Position numbers and translations under genes: made by a program
Origin: Bradyrhizobium cajani
GTDB taxonomy: Bacteria; Pseudomonadota; Alphaproteobacteria; Rhizobiales; Xanthobacteraceae
Assembly: GCF_009759665.1 (NCBI RefSeq)
Contig: NZ_WQNE01000006.1
Span: 124,001-188,000, forward strand
Direction of reading: 5' to 3'
DNA: 64,000 nucleotides
The notes under the pieces: generated by a model
Databases searched by the model: none
Seen by the model: only the letters and a program-made list of their open reading frames with translations
Told to the model about the DNA's origin: nothing
Shown: positions 54,704 through 64,000 of the stretch, one piece after another
How the letters are laid out: each line of letters starts with the position of its first letter
How positions within the stretch are numbered: the stretch's first letter is position 1

Positions 54704-56259
54704 ATGGATCCATTTGAGACAGGACATATTCAGCGCAACGGTGGCATCCCTTCTGTGTCTTCCGGACAGCAGGACGGGCAACACGAAGACGCGGCGCAGT
54801 GGAACGCGGTCGTCGCAGGCTCCGCAGAAAACCCCGGAGATTCCGCCCATATCGAGGGCGCCGGAGATGAGGTGCTTGAGATTTGGGCTGCTGAACCGGA
54901 GGTAGGCCCGCTCGAGGATCGGGAAGAAGCGGTGCGCCGAGTAAACACTCTCGGTGAGACCACTACACTGGATCTTGGATCGCTGTCCCTTACAAGCCTG
55001 CCAATCTCTACGCCGGCCACAATCAGTTGACCAATCTGCCGGAGGTCCTTCCTGCCACGCTTCGATTTCTCGACGTCAGCGAAAACCAACTAACACGTTT
55101 GCCGGAGGCACTCCCTGCTTCACTGGAGTTTCTCGACGCGAGCCAAAACCAGTTGACGAGTCTGCCCGAGGACCTCCTGACGCAGTTGGGCACCGATGGC
55201 AGAATAATTCTGACTGAAAATCCGCTGCCCGAGCAGGTGCTCGCGAACCTGGATACAATCCTAAGCGCCGAGGGCTATGCCGGTCCGACCGTCTACCATT
55301 CGCGCAATGACGAAAGTGAATTGTCCGAGACAGACGATGAACAGGCCGATGCTCTCATTGAAGCAGTCGCAAACTGGCTCCGGGGAAATCCACAGGAAGG
55401 TGATCGAGAGGTGCTGGCCGCTTGGCAGAGCGTCGCTGAAGAGCCGGGCGCCCGAGAATACGCGCTCTTCCTTGGCAAACTGTTCGACTCCGTGAACTCT
55501 GGCAACGAAGAATTCCGGCAGTCGGTGGCCAATGATCTGCGCCAAGTGGCGAAAAACCCGGAATTGCGTAAGCGCTACTTCCAACTGGTCCTGGACGCCA
55601 ACCAGAGCTGCGAGGATCGCAGAACTTTGACCTGGAACGGCATGCAGACCGCACGCCTCATCGCAGAGGTCGAGAACGGCGCCTATAACAACAAGGGCCG
55701 GCTTCCCGATCTCATCGATCTGGGGCGGGTCATGTTCCGCCTGGACGCGCTGGACAGAATTGCGCGCGAGAAAGTTCACGCGCTAGGCTCGGGCAACAAC
55801 GTCGAAGACATCGACGCCATTGAGGTCTCTCTTGCTTATCAAAATAAGCTCCGCAAGCGGCTGGGACTGCAACACGTCGCCCCGAACATGCGCTTCTTTG
55901 AGGTTTCCGGTCTGACCGACGCTGACGTTGACAGCGCGGAGACATCCGTGCGCAACCGAGAGGCGGCGGAATTCGCCGACTATTTGGCGGTGGACTGGCA
56001 ACCCTGGGACGACGTTATGAGTCGCATCGCACCCGAAGACCACACCAGGGCGCACGACCAGCTCCTTGCTGCAATGGGGACGGAGTTCGACAGCCGGCTG
56101 CAGCAACAGCTCACCGACAAAGGTTTGATCGGGGGCGAAGCTGACCTTGTCGAAGATGCCAAGCTAGAGTTGGGTGCCGCAGTTCGCAAAGAGATCGCCC
56201 GTGAGATCAAGGGGGCTCTCAGAGATAAGGTGCTCAATGAGAACGGCCTCACCCTATGA
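54704..56259 (+). pseudogene. Second NopM-like LRR E3 ligase, frameshifted in the LRR
   Basis: After GGGGAGG the ATG starts MDPFETGHIQRNGGIPSVSS, with the cap block (VLEIWAAEPEVGPLEDREEA, VRRVNTL) and the first repeat (LDLGSLSLTSLP). The frame then stops at 55028. The repeats go on in another frame from about 55003 (NLYAGHNQLTNLPEVLPATL, then LDVSENQLTRLPEALP) into a NEL domain with the CxD cysteine in SCEDRRTLTWNGMQ and a full C-terminus at 56259. The joint lacks roughly eight residues of a normal repeat, so a short deletion caused the frameshift. Only three to four repeats remain. It is divergent from nopM and related to it over the whole ligase domain. Confidence 0.83.
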
Positions 56260-56923
56260 AGTGGCCTCTGCCGTATTAGAGCAGCTCCGGCCTGGTCACT
56301 CCTAGCTTGTCCTCAACCCGGATCTTTGTCTCAGCCCGCCGGTGCTTTGCCAGACGGGCAGCTCTGATCGTCTCGGATATTGTCGAGACCAACCTTCAGT
56401 GAGGGCCGACGAGACTCTGGACTAAGAAATCCTGAAGCGAGGCTGTTGCGGGAGGGCTGGTGAGCAGGCGCTTCGTCAGCGGCGGACAGACGTTGTGACT
56501 TGCGTTGATCCGTGAAGGAGCGGCTCCGAATGCCTTTCAAATCGAGGCAATGCGCCCTCTGTTTCGCTACGCAAGACGGAAGACCTTCAAAGCCTCGAAA
56601 GAAGATTCAGAAGACGTCGCTCGCCTTCGTCGTTGCCGCCGAGCAGTGCCTTCGCTTGGCTTTTGAACGTACTCCCCCCGTGCCATTTAAGACCTCCATG
56701 TGCAGAACCCGACAGCAAATTTCGATTGTGTCGATCTGAAATCTCAAAGAGATGATGGTCTGAATCAACTTCGCGACCTGGCATGTCAATTGCTGGGAAG
56801 TGCCCGCTACATCATGCCACGAACTAGACGCAAAGGCCGAGTCAGACCCGACTTGCCGTCCAAACTAAGTCTCTAGCATAGAAGCGGCTCTGTTAACTGC
56901 CGCTCCGCCAACGGAGCTAGGTC
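56260..56923. other. Stretch without a supported gene
   Basis: Only short frames without recognisable domains; the end holds the GGAG leader of the J-domain gene. Confidence 0.45.
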
Positions 56924-57541
56924 ATGTTGATCGACACATCCGAAATCTTCGACTCCATTCGCATCAATAAGCAGGAGGCGCAGGAGCGCAAGCCCGCGGC
57001 GCTATGCGAATGGCCTGGCTGCAAGAACAAGGCTACCCATCCCGCGCCCAAGGGCCGCGACAATGCGCGCGCCTATTGGCACTTCTGCATCGACCATGTT
57101 CGCCGATACAATCAGTCCTACAATTTCTTCTCGGGAATGGACGCGGAAGCGGTCGCTCGCTACGAGAGGGACGCGCTGACCGGCCATCGTCCCACTTGGA
57201 AGATGGGCGAGAGCATCAGCGCACACAAAATGACCGGCAGCACTGCCAATTTCGAGGACGACTGGTATGCCCTCTGCACGCTCGTCGAGCTGAACGGACG
57301 CGCCGGTACCCGCCACCGCGCGAAGGCCGAGCCTGAGGCGCGCAAGATTTTCAATGTCGAGGGCAACGCGTTGCAGGTGATGGGCCTGAATGCCAATGCG
57401 ACGCTCGGCGATATCAAGGCGAAGTACAAGGCGTTGGTCAAGAAGCACCATCCCGATGCCAATGGCGGCGACCGCTCCACGGAGGATCGCCTGGTCGAGA
57501 TCATCAAGGCCTACCAGTACCTCAAGACCGTGGTGCGCTAG
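56924..57541 (+). CDS. J-domain (DnaJ-like) protein
   Basis: This 205-residue protein ends in a J domain (about residues 143-205) with the HPD tripeptide that stimulates DnaK: LGDIKAKYKALVKKHHPDAN then AYQYLKTVV. The N-terminal part carries a small Cys/His motif (CEWPGCKNKATHPAPKG, FCIDHVRRYNQSYNFF) likely to bind zinc. This arrangement is common as a single-copy housekeeping-type gene in alphaproteobacteria, but no usual neighbour such as cobS is recognisable here. A GGAG lies just before the ATG. Confidence 0.87.
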   Translation: MLIDTSEIFDSIRINKQEAQERKPAALCEWPGCKNKATHPAPKGRDNARAYWHFCIDHVRRYNQSYNFFSGMDAEAVARYERDALTGHRPTWKMGESISAHKMTGSTANFEDDWYALCTLVELNGRAGTRHRAKAEPEARKIFNVEGNALQVMGLNANATLGDIKAKYKALVKKHHPDANGGDRSTEDRLVEIIKAYQYLKTVVR

Positions 57542-58341
57542 CGCTAGCCCGAACATCTCAGCGGGCCTCAACGGCGCATCGGAACTGGAGGACGGAACCA
57601 TCCAAAGCTTTGCTCTGGCTACGCGGGGAATTTGACTTCCCTGGCTAACGCTTGCGGGCGACCATGGCGGACAATCGACACGATGACCGGCTCGCTTCGT
57701 TCCGCGCAGCGGTCAGGAAGAAGGGCCGGAAAACGGGATGCGGCAAGATCCTGTGGACCTGACGGCTGCATCGGCCCGGCGGTGAGTTCGTGGAAATGCC
57801 AAACGGCTCCACTCCTGACCGCTCAGTCGCTACTACCGCCGGTTCCACTTCGAAGCTCCAACAGGAGGTGCGCACGATCGATCCCTCCGTTGTTCGAGAG
57901 GCAACACGAAAGTACAAACATTTCTGGGGACACTCGTTGGCTGTATGGGAAGGGTTTCGGCGCAGAAGCGACCGGTCCAGCCTATTCGCTCGGTGGCGCC
58001 GGATCAACGATCGATCACGAGAGCCCGACGGATCGCGGGGTTCACGGCCGGTTCTGACATAGCCAGGGCTGTACCGCCCCGCGCCACCCACCTATCTCAA
58101 GAGCTCTGCCGTCGCCGCGAGGCAAGGCAAGCATCGTGAACTTGACGCCTTCCACACCGCGCAACGCGTTCATCAAGCACACGGCTATCGCACGCAGTTG
58201 CGCGTTTCCCTGTTCGTGAGTAACCGTCTGGTGAGTTTCGATTAGCCGCAAATTTGGTGCCAAGCGCGATGTCGGTCGCAGCCCACGCCGCCGTGATAAC
58301 CGCACTCCCCCGTCATTCATCCGACGATCGCTGTCGTCTCG
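57542..58341. other. Stretch without a supported gene
   Basis: Two short plus-strand frames (57661 on, MADNRHDDRLASFRAAVRKK; 57790-58062) have no known domain. I see no promoter element. Confidence 0.4.
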
Positions 58342-59343
58342 TCACCGTTGCTTTGTCGTCCATCGATATGGTTCACTTGGCAGCCAATCTGTGGCTCCTC
58401 CGAAGAACACGCTCAGCGACCATCTTGCAGCTTCGCGATCTGTCATTTGATGGGAGTGAGGCTCGCGGGCGGAGGGGTTGGCCCCGACGCCGAAGGATCG
58501 GTATTCAGCATAATAGCTTGTCCTCAACGTATCGGTCTTGCCGGGCGTCCATTCGCGCCACCCTTTCGCGATCACGGGGGCATCTATCTTGGCCGCCAGG
58601 AAGACCACTGTGGCGTAGGGGCGCCAAGGGCGGCCAAGTGCGATATAGCCCGCAGCAGGGTCGGCAGTTAGCCTGCAATGATCAAAAACATAGCCACTGT
58701 CCTCATCCGGCGCTGCCTTGCTTTGAGCCGTATAGATGACCGCTTGATTTGCGATGCCGTGCAACTCACATTGCCTGAACCAGGCCTTGGCGTTGCCAAA
58801 TATGAAATCGACATGCCCTTCGATGTAGCAGTTCGAGAAGTATTGTCGTGACATTCTGCCATTTGGTCCCTTACCGGCAAACAGCGTGTCCTGGGCACCG
58901 AGCAGGCGGACTCGGGTAACGACGTCCCTGTCTCCGGTAACGGACAGCGCTACCGCCTGCGAGGGTGGATTGGCCGGATTGAGGGCGTAGTCGTTCTGGA
59001 TGGTCAGATTCTCGAGCCGCAAGTCATCGCCCGCGGCATCCAGCGTGGCCGAACGGGCGGTTCCTCCTACATTGAGCGCGCCGTCGCCATATACAATGAC
59101 CGTATCCTCCGGCTTCCTGCCAGTCCCTTCGATATGAATACCGGATTTGGAGATTTTGACCTTCTCGCGATAGATGCCCGGCGCGATCCGGACATTTCCG
59201 CCTTCCGCCGGCAACGCGTCGACGGCTCGCTGCACGGAGTGATAGTCTGCATTTCCGGCATGCGACACCGATACTGGCTGAGCGTACGCTGCCGAGATGA
59301 AGAAACATCCGGCCAGAAGCGCAGACGGCACCAAAACTCGCAT
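58342..59343 (-). CDS. Secreted pectinesterase (CE8)
   Basis: Pectinesterases remove methyl groups from pectin, which lets polygalacturonase cut the chain. The 333-residue protein has a signal peptide (MRVLVPSALLAGCFFISAAY), then the family motifs in order: GIYREKV, QAVAL, GAQDTLF with the first catalytic Asp region, YIEGHVDFIFGNA with the second Asp, and LGRPWRPYATVVF with the binding Arg and Trp. All look intact. It lies 253 bases downstream of the polygalacturonase on the same strand, so the two probably work on plant cell walls together during infection. Confidence 0.92.
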   Translation of the reverse strand: MRVLVPSALLAGCFFISAAYAQPVSVSHAGNADYHSVQRAVDALPAEGGNVRIAPGIYREKVKISKSGIHIEGTGRKPEDTVIVYGDGALNVGGTARSATLDAAGDDLRLENLTIQNDYALNPANPPSQAVALSVTGDRDVVTRVRLLGAQDTLFAGKGPNGRMSRQYFSNCYIEGHVDFIFGNAKAWFRQCELHGIANQAVIYTAQSKAAPDEDSGYVFDHCRLTADPAAGYIALGRPWRPYATVVFLAAKIDAPVIAKGWREWTPGKTDTLRTSYYAEYRSFGVGANPSAREPHSHQMTDREAARWSLSVFFGGATDWLPSEPYRWTTKQR

Positions 59344-59596
59344 GTGATCTCACTCTTCGTTGAGTTCGCGGCACCGTCGACGCAGCCGATGTAAGATAGC
59401 GCCGCGGGATAGCCGCCGCGCATGGTCAACACATTTTTCGCGTCGAATCAGAACCTGCACGTCACCTTCATTCGCGGCCCTGCAAACCATCGGACAGTTG
59501 CAACCAACTCGGGGCATGAGGCTGACCTTCGTCAGCACCGGTCATCTGGCCCCAGATGCGGAACTCAGCAGCCGAGTTCGGCACCGGGTGACGTCC

Positions 59597-60895
59597 TTAC
59601 CGATTGCCGTCGCGGAAAGCCCTGGAGCATACCTCCGATCCGCGCAGCAGCGGTTCTGCAGCTCGTCCGGGCAGCGGCGGTGATACGTCGAAATGTTTTG
59701 CGGTGACGTTCGCATGTTCAAGTTGCCAAGTTGCGGAATTGGCAAATCGGACATCTTCGAGTGTCACGTCAAGTGCATGCCGCTCGTCCAGGCCGCGCAT
59801 CAGCAACACACCGGTGTCGCCATGCACATGACGGAGAACGATTTGCCGATAGACCGGAATCCTCGTGCCTTGTGCGCGCGGATCATACTTTGTATCGAAA
59901 GCCACCGGCCACTTGTTGCCCCTCAGGCACACGTACTCATAAGTCACGCCCTCGACCAGACCGCCTCGACTAACATCGCTCTTGATGCGCAGGCCAGAGG
60001 TCGTACCATCCAGCGTCAGATTACGCACCAATATGTCTCTGGCCCCGGAATTCACCTCACTGCCGATCGACATGCCATGCCCCCAGCCAAAATAATTATC
60101 AATGATCGAGATATGGCTGCTTGAGCCACTATCGCCGGCCTTGATTGCGACGTTGTCGTCACCCGTACGGATCAAGCTGTGGGTGACGGTCACATCCTGA
60201 CTCGCGCCAAGATCGATGCCGTCGGTGTTGCGGGCATCCGCCGGTGTATCGATCGTGAGGCCCCAAAACGTGGCACCTTCGACCCGGCTCAGCGCGACAT
60301 GAAAATTGGGAGCGTTGCGCAACGTGACACCAGAGAACGTGATGTCCTGTGCATGGTCGATCTGGATCAATCGCGGGGCGTTCTGGTTGCCGCCCAGGGC
60401 TTGGGCGCGGCGGGCTAGCTGCCACCAGCTTTCCGCGCCGCCGCCAATCATTGCCCCGCCCTGACCATCGATGACGCCCTCTCCGTAGATGCCGCCGCCG
60501 CGCGTTTTAGAAAAGCTGATGAATGGCCGGCAGCCGTCGCCCTTTTCCGCGATGCGACCACATTGTCCGAGGCCCTTGTCGTAAGCGGCAGGTTCGGGAA
60601 TGGCGATCAGCGTCGCACCGCGTCCGACCCATAAGGTCACGCCCGATTTCATCTCGAGTGGACCTGAGTGAAACTCGCCGCGCCCGAGATAGACTGCAGC
60701 CCCAGAGGGGCAATGTTCAATGGCGTCCTGAAGGCTAACTGTATCGTTCCTGCCGGAAGGCACAGGGCGATCGCAGACCGTATCAGGTGCAACAGGTTCG
60801 ACGATAGTTCGGCGGTCTTGCGCTTTTACGGCGGAGCAGACAATCATGGAGGTGAGTATGGACAATAGGATCCAGTTGCGAAAACGCTTTATCAT
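59597..60895 (-). CDS. Secreted polygalacturonase (GH28)
   Basis: GH28 enzymes hydrolyse the galacturonan backbone of pectin. The 432-residue protein has a signal peptide (WILLSILTSMIVCSAVKAQD) and a right-handed beta-helix with the four family motifs: NTDG (DARNTDGIDLG), GDD (RTGDDNVAIK), GHG (FGWGHGMSIGS) and RIK (SGLRIKSD). The catalytic Asp residues are all present. It is transcribed toward the pectinesterase gene. A tts box lies about 560 bases upstream on the same strand, which suggests TtsI control, although the distance is long. Confidence 0.92.
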   Translation of the reverse strand: MIKRFRNWILLSILTSMIVCSAVKAQDRRTIVEPVAPDTVCDRPVPSGRNDTVSLQDAIEHCPSGAAVYLGRGEFHSGPLEMKSGVTLWVGRGATLIAIPEPAAYDKGLGQCGRIAEKGDGCRPFISFSKTRGGGIYGEGVIDGQGGAMIGGGAESWWQLARRAQALGGNQNAPRLIQIDHAQDITFSGVTLRNAPNFHVALSRVEGATFWGLTIDTPADARNTDGIDLGASQDVTVTHSLIRTGDDNVAIKAGDSGSSSHISIIDNYFGWGHGMSIGSEVNSGARDILVRNLTLDGTTSGLRIKSDVSRGGLVEGVTYEYVCLRGNKWPVAFDTKYDPRAQGTRIPVYRQIVLRHVHGDTGVLLMRGLDERHALDVTLEDVRFANSATWQLEHANVTAKHFDVSPPLPGRAAEPLLRGSEVCSRAFRDGNR

Positions 60896-61455
60896 CGACC
60901 TGCTCGTGCTTTGTCACACGCATCCTTGCCGCGTGCGTTGTCTTGTATTGAGCGCTGGCTCGATCGAGCCGTCGCGCGCGTCACTGGCCCGCGCAAGATG
61001 ACATTTATAAGACGCAGCAGAGGCCTCCACCGTGCGATCGCGCCGTAGCACCTTGCCTATTCGTCCAAAATCCAAACAGCTTCTCAGCGTCCTCACAGAG
61101 TTTAAGCGCCGACCGGCCCGATTTGCGGCATGTCAACCGCGCGTCACTCCGTACGCTCGGTCGCATCGACGTTCGATCAAAGACCCGCGTGCCAAGAACT
61201 AACAGCGGCCCACAGGGTCACCCGACACCGAAGCTGCCGTTCAGCCTGGAAGGCGCGCCGCAAGACGTGTAGCGACACGTCGTTGGACGAACGCGCGGCC
61301 GGATCGGCTTTCACGGCGGCAAGATCGAGATCGAGCGCCCGCGAGGTTAGGGACATGGACTGTTCATCGCCGCTGGAGCTAAACTTTGTCCAAGGCGATC
61401 CGCTTCGCTTCGATTGAGCTACGAGTCCATGCCAGCCTCCGTCCAGAATTATCCG
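60896..61455. other. Leader between tts box and polygalacturonase
   Basis: No gene is firmly supported. A minus-strand frame of 59 codons from an ATG at 61356 lies below the tts box but has no good ribosome site. Confidence 0.4.
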
Positions 61456-61483
61456 TATTCGGAGAAGCTTTCGAGAAGCTGAC
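61456..61483 (-). promoter_or_regulatory. tts box upstream of the pectin-degrading genes
   Basis: The minus strand reads GTCAGCTTCTCGAAAGCT, then TCTCC and a final TA. The palindrome core is perfect; the 3' part is partial. Confidence 0.75.
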
Positions 61484-63023
61484 GAAGCTACGGCCGGCAC
61501 TGGACGGCATTCGCATCGGGAACCCTCTTCCTGGGTTCTCACGAACTTAGGCGACCGCCGTTGTCCGCCCTCTCTCGTCTTCCGCGCGGTCAGGACCGCC
61601 CGTGACTCGCATGCCTTGCCCCACGGGCATAACAGACGACCGTGTCATTGGATGCGCCCCCTCGCGCACCCTCCAGACAGGTCTACCGGTAATTTAAGCG
61701 CCTTGAAGACGGACAAAACGAGCGAACTGGCTGGCTCAAGGTGGAGAGCTCTTTGGCATTCGATTCAGGACATTTACGTGAGCAGCCCCCGAAACAGGGC
61801 AACTCTAGCCAAAGACGCGGCGATACGTCCCGTATGTGGTGCTACTCTGCGCGCATCCCCTGCACCGCGATCAACCAAAAAGCCTAGCCTATCGGCAGTG
61901 CCGCAACCAGTTGTCCAGTTCGCCCGCCGCGCTCGCAACACCATGCGTCTCGAGATCTTCGCCAAGCCCGTGACAAATCCTTTCGCCGCTACCGTGCGCG
62001 GCGGCAGCTTTCAGCGGTCCCATGATCGACTCGAAAACGCCACGGCAGCACCTGGTCAACAGGATCATCGACGCTTCGCCATTTGGGGCGGTCGTGCGTT
62101 ACGTATTGAATTGTTTGCCGCAGAGTTGCGCTGGCCTTCATCGATTGACGACGAGACCGCTCGACGCTCAAGCCTTCCCTCCAGATCCGCCAATCCTGCC
62201 TTACATTCGGCGACAACCGATTGGGCGCGAAGCAGCTTGACCTTGAGCTCGTCCTGTTGCCTGAGTATTTTCTCAGGATCCCAATCGTCCTGCATCAGCT
62301 CATTGACCATCTGCAAAGCACCGATTTAAGGCCGCCGCTTAGCTTCACGAACCCAGGCTCGGTATCTCGCAGATGCCCGGCGCTTGAGCCGCCGGCCAAA
62401 ACTGACGCAAACAAGCGTCCTGAGGTACAACGCCTTCACCCTGGTGTGCACCATCTTGTTGAGGACCGCCATTCGTCTCGAGCCCTTTACAAGACAATCA
62501 GATTCTGCCCGGCAAACCGGGGCGCGATCCGAAGATGGCAGAGTTCGCGACGCAGGCGCACGGTTTGGAAAGCGCATCAGGAGACCTCTGCCATCGGTCA
62601 AGCGGGCAAGTTCATCTGAATACCTCAACCGGATGCTGAACGAGCATCATGGTCACAAGTGGCTTCGTCACATATTAAAGCAACCGGCACGCCAATGCCG
62701 CTCGAGCGTTTTTATGAAGAGACGACGTCGGTTTTCCCGCAGCACCTCGTGGGAGGCGGTGCTGTTGTCGGGCTTGAAACAAACGACGTCTTGAACGAGA
62801 CAGCTAAAGTCGCAATCATGACGGTGATAGCAGCGGCCAATATAGAGAGGAGATTTTGCGGACGTCGACCAGAATGCTCTCAACATTTTTGAGCGGTGGG
62901 TTGTTCTGTGAGAACATGCTATCGCTGGCCATGGCACTGATGATGCGAACGCGACGCAGCGATAAGATCGTGTCAGCGAGGGCAGAAGGATAGCTGAAGC
63001 GCGCAATCCGGGGCAGCGTGTTC
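61484..63023. other. 1.5 kb without a supported gene
   Basis: The minus strand at 62065-62316 has a charged helical frame (ILRQQDELKVKLLRAQSVVA) and the plus strand at 62659-62892 another (LERFYEETTSVFPQHLVGGG). Neither has a known domain or clear ribosome site; both could be remnants. Confidence 0.35.
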
Positions 63024-64000
63024 ATGAGGAAGACAGCAGAAGAAACCGCTCGCATCGCGGCCTCGTCGGCTGGCGAAATGGGTAGCTGGCCGTCAACTCA
63101 CCGACGAACTCGCCGCACCTGCAACACTCTCCACCCCTATCGCGCTTACGCGGCTCGGACAGATCGCGATGATGGCGACGGATCTCGCCTGGATCGGCCA
63201 TATCGGCACTGAGGCCTTGGCGGCAGCCGCGCTTGCCGGCATGATCTTGTCGGTCGGCGTGACCTTCGCAGCCGGTGTGATCTCGGCGGTGGGTCCGCTC
63301 GCGGCCAAGCATGTGGCGCGGCGGACGGAGCTCTGGTACGGCGCTCGGTGCGCATGGGGCTATGGGGTTGCAATCGTTCTCTGGGCGCCGATCATGGTTT
63401 TGCCGCTGCAGGGCGAGCAAATTGTGCTTGCGCTCGGCTACGAACCAGCCATCGCGCGGCAAGCTCAACAATATCTGTTCGGGCTAGCCTCGGGCATCTT
63501 GCCGGCATTGTGGTTCCTGGCGATCCGCAGTTTCATGGCGGCGGTCAACTGTCCAACGCCAGCCTTGTGGATCACGCTCGCCGCCATCCCGACCAATGCA
63601 CTGCTGGCCTATCTGTTGATCACCGGCCAATTCGGCTTGCCGCAACTTGACTTGTTCGGAGCCGGCCTTGCGACCAGCCTCGTGAACGGTGCGACTTTCC
63701 TTGCCGGGATTTGGTTCGTCACACAGTGTCGCCCGTTTCGCGACTACCAGGTGCTCCGATATCTGTGGCGGTTCGATTGGCCATCGATGCGCCAGCTCAT
63801 CGTGATCGGGACGCCGGTTTCGGTTGCCATTTTCATGGAATCGGGCCTTTTTTCTGCGACGGCGCTTCTGATGGGTGTGATCAGCACCACGGCCGTTGCC
63901 GCCTATCAGATTGCCTTCCAGGTCGCAACGGCCCTGTTCATGATTCCATTCTGCATCGGGATGGCGGTGAGCGTACGCGTCGGACACGCACTCGGCCGCA
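63024..64000 (+). pseudogene. MATE-family efflux transporter, start frameshifted, runs off the window
   Basis: From about 63090 the plus strand reads an uninterrupted MATE (NorM-type) multidrug/organic-cation exporter: PIALTRLGQIAMMATDLAWI, GTEALAAAALAGMILSVGV, VAAYQIAFQVATALFMIPFC and so on, with at least seven membrane helices before the window ends. No ATG, GTG or TTG lies in that frame before the conserved first helix; an ATG at 63024 (MRKTAEETARIAASSAGE) fits as the true start only if one base is changed near 63080. So either the gene has an N-terminal frameshift or it starts late at 63170. The 3' half is outside the window. Confidence 0.7.

Noticed and set aside
61177..61356. 59-codon frame below the tts box as a small secreted effector
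   Set aside because: No ribosome site and no family resemblance; the tts box more likely serves the pectin-degrading genes.

Overview
This window looks like part of a rhizobial symbiosis island, most likely Bradyrhizobium. It carries type III effector genes of the NopM, NopT and NopD/Bel2-5 kinds with tts-box promoters (TtsI sites), a HemN gene behind a FixK-type box, secreted pectin-degrading enzymes, many insertion-sequence pieces and many broken genes. Everything here was read by eye; family names rest on motifs I recognise, not on a database search.

Layout. 1-14.3 kb is gene-poor: two small unknown genes, an outer-membrane beta-barrel protein, a LuxR-type regulator, a TauE/SafE permease, HemN, a membrane/coiled-coil protein, an OprB-type porin, and scraps of a class III cyclase and a DNA methylase. 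14.6-39.9 kb is a dense defence and stress island. It holds a TIR/TOPRIM remnant, an AbiE pair with a broken toxin, an unfamiliar four-gene operon (small protein, QueC-like enzyme, XRE-ImmA/IrrE protein, PIN nuclease), a relaxase scrap, a complete Wadjet system (jetABCD), hipBA behind four evenly spaced operators, a broken HerA ATPase with the end of a partner gene, an orphan broken hsdS, and a ubiquitin-like operon (Ubl, E2, E1-JAB, DUF6527) opposite an XRE plus ImmA/IrrE control pair. 40.3-56.3 kb is the effector zone: NopT cut by an IS5-type element, an LRR effector cut by another IS, a decayed NopD/Bel2-5-like gene, an intact NopM-type E3 ligase, and a divergent broken NopM relative. An IS21 element, a Nod-factor-type acyltransferase and older IS scraps lie between them. 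56.9-64 kb has a J-domain protein, a pectinesterase and a polygalacturonase below a tts box, and the start of a MATE transporter that runs off the window.

Two themes stand out. First, defence operons sit inside symbiosis DNA, and two of them (the QueC-like operon and the ubiquitin-like operon) pair a modification enzyme with an HTH plus ImmA/IrrE metalloprotease. Second, single-base indels, several at base runs, break many genes (AbiEii, herA, hsdS, DUF2188, istA, istB, nopT, nopM relative), while the 6.8 kb Wadjet operon has none. Either most of these genes are truly decaying or part of this is sequencing error; raw reads would decide.
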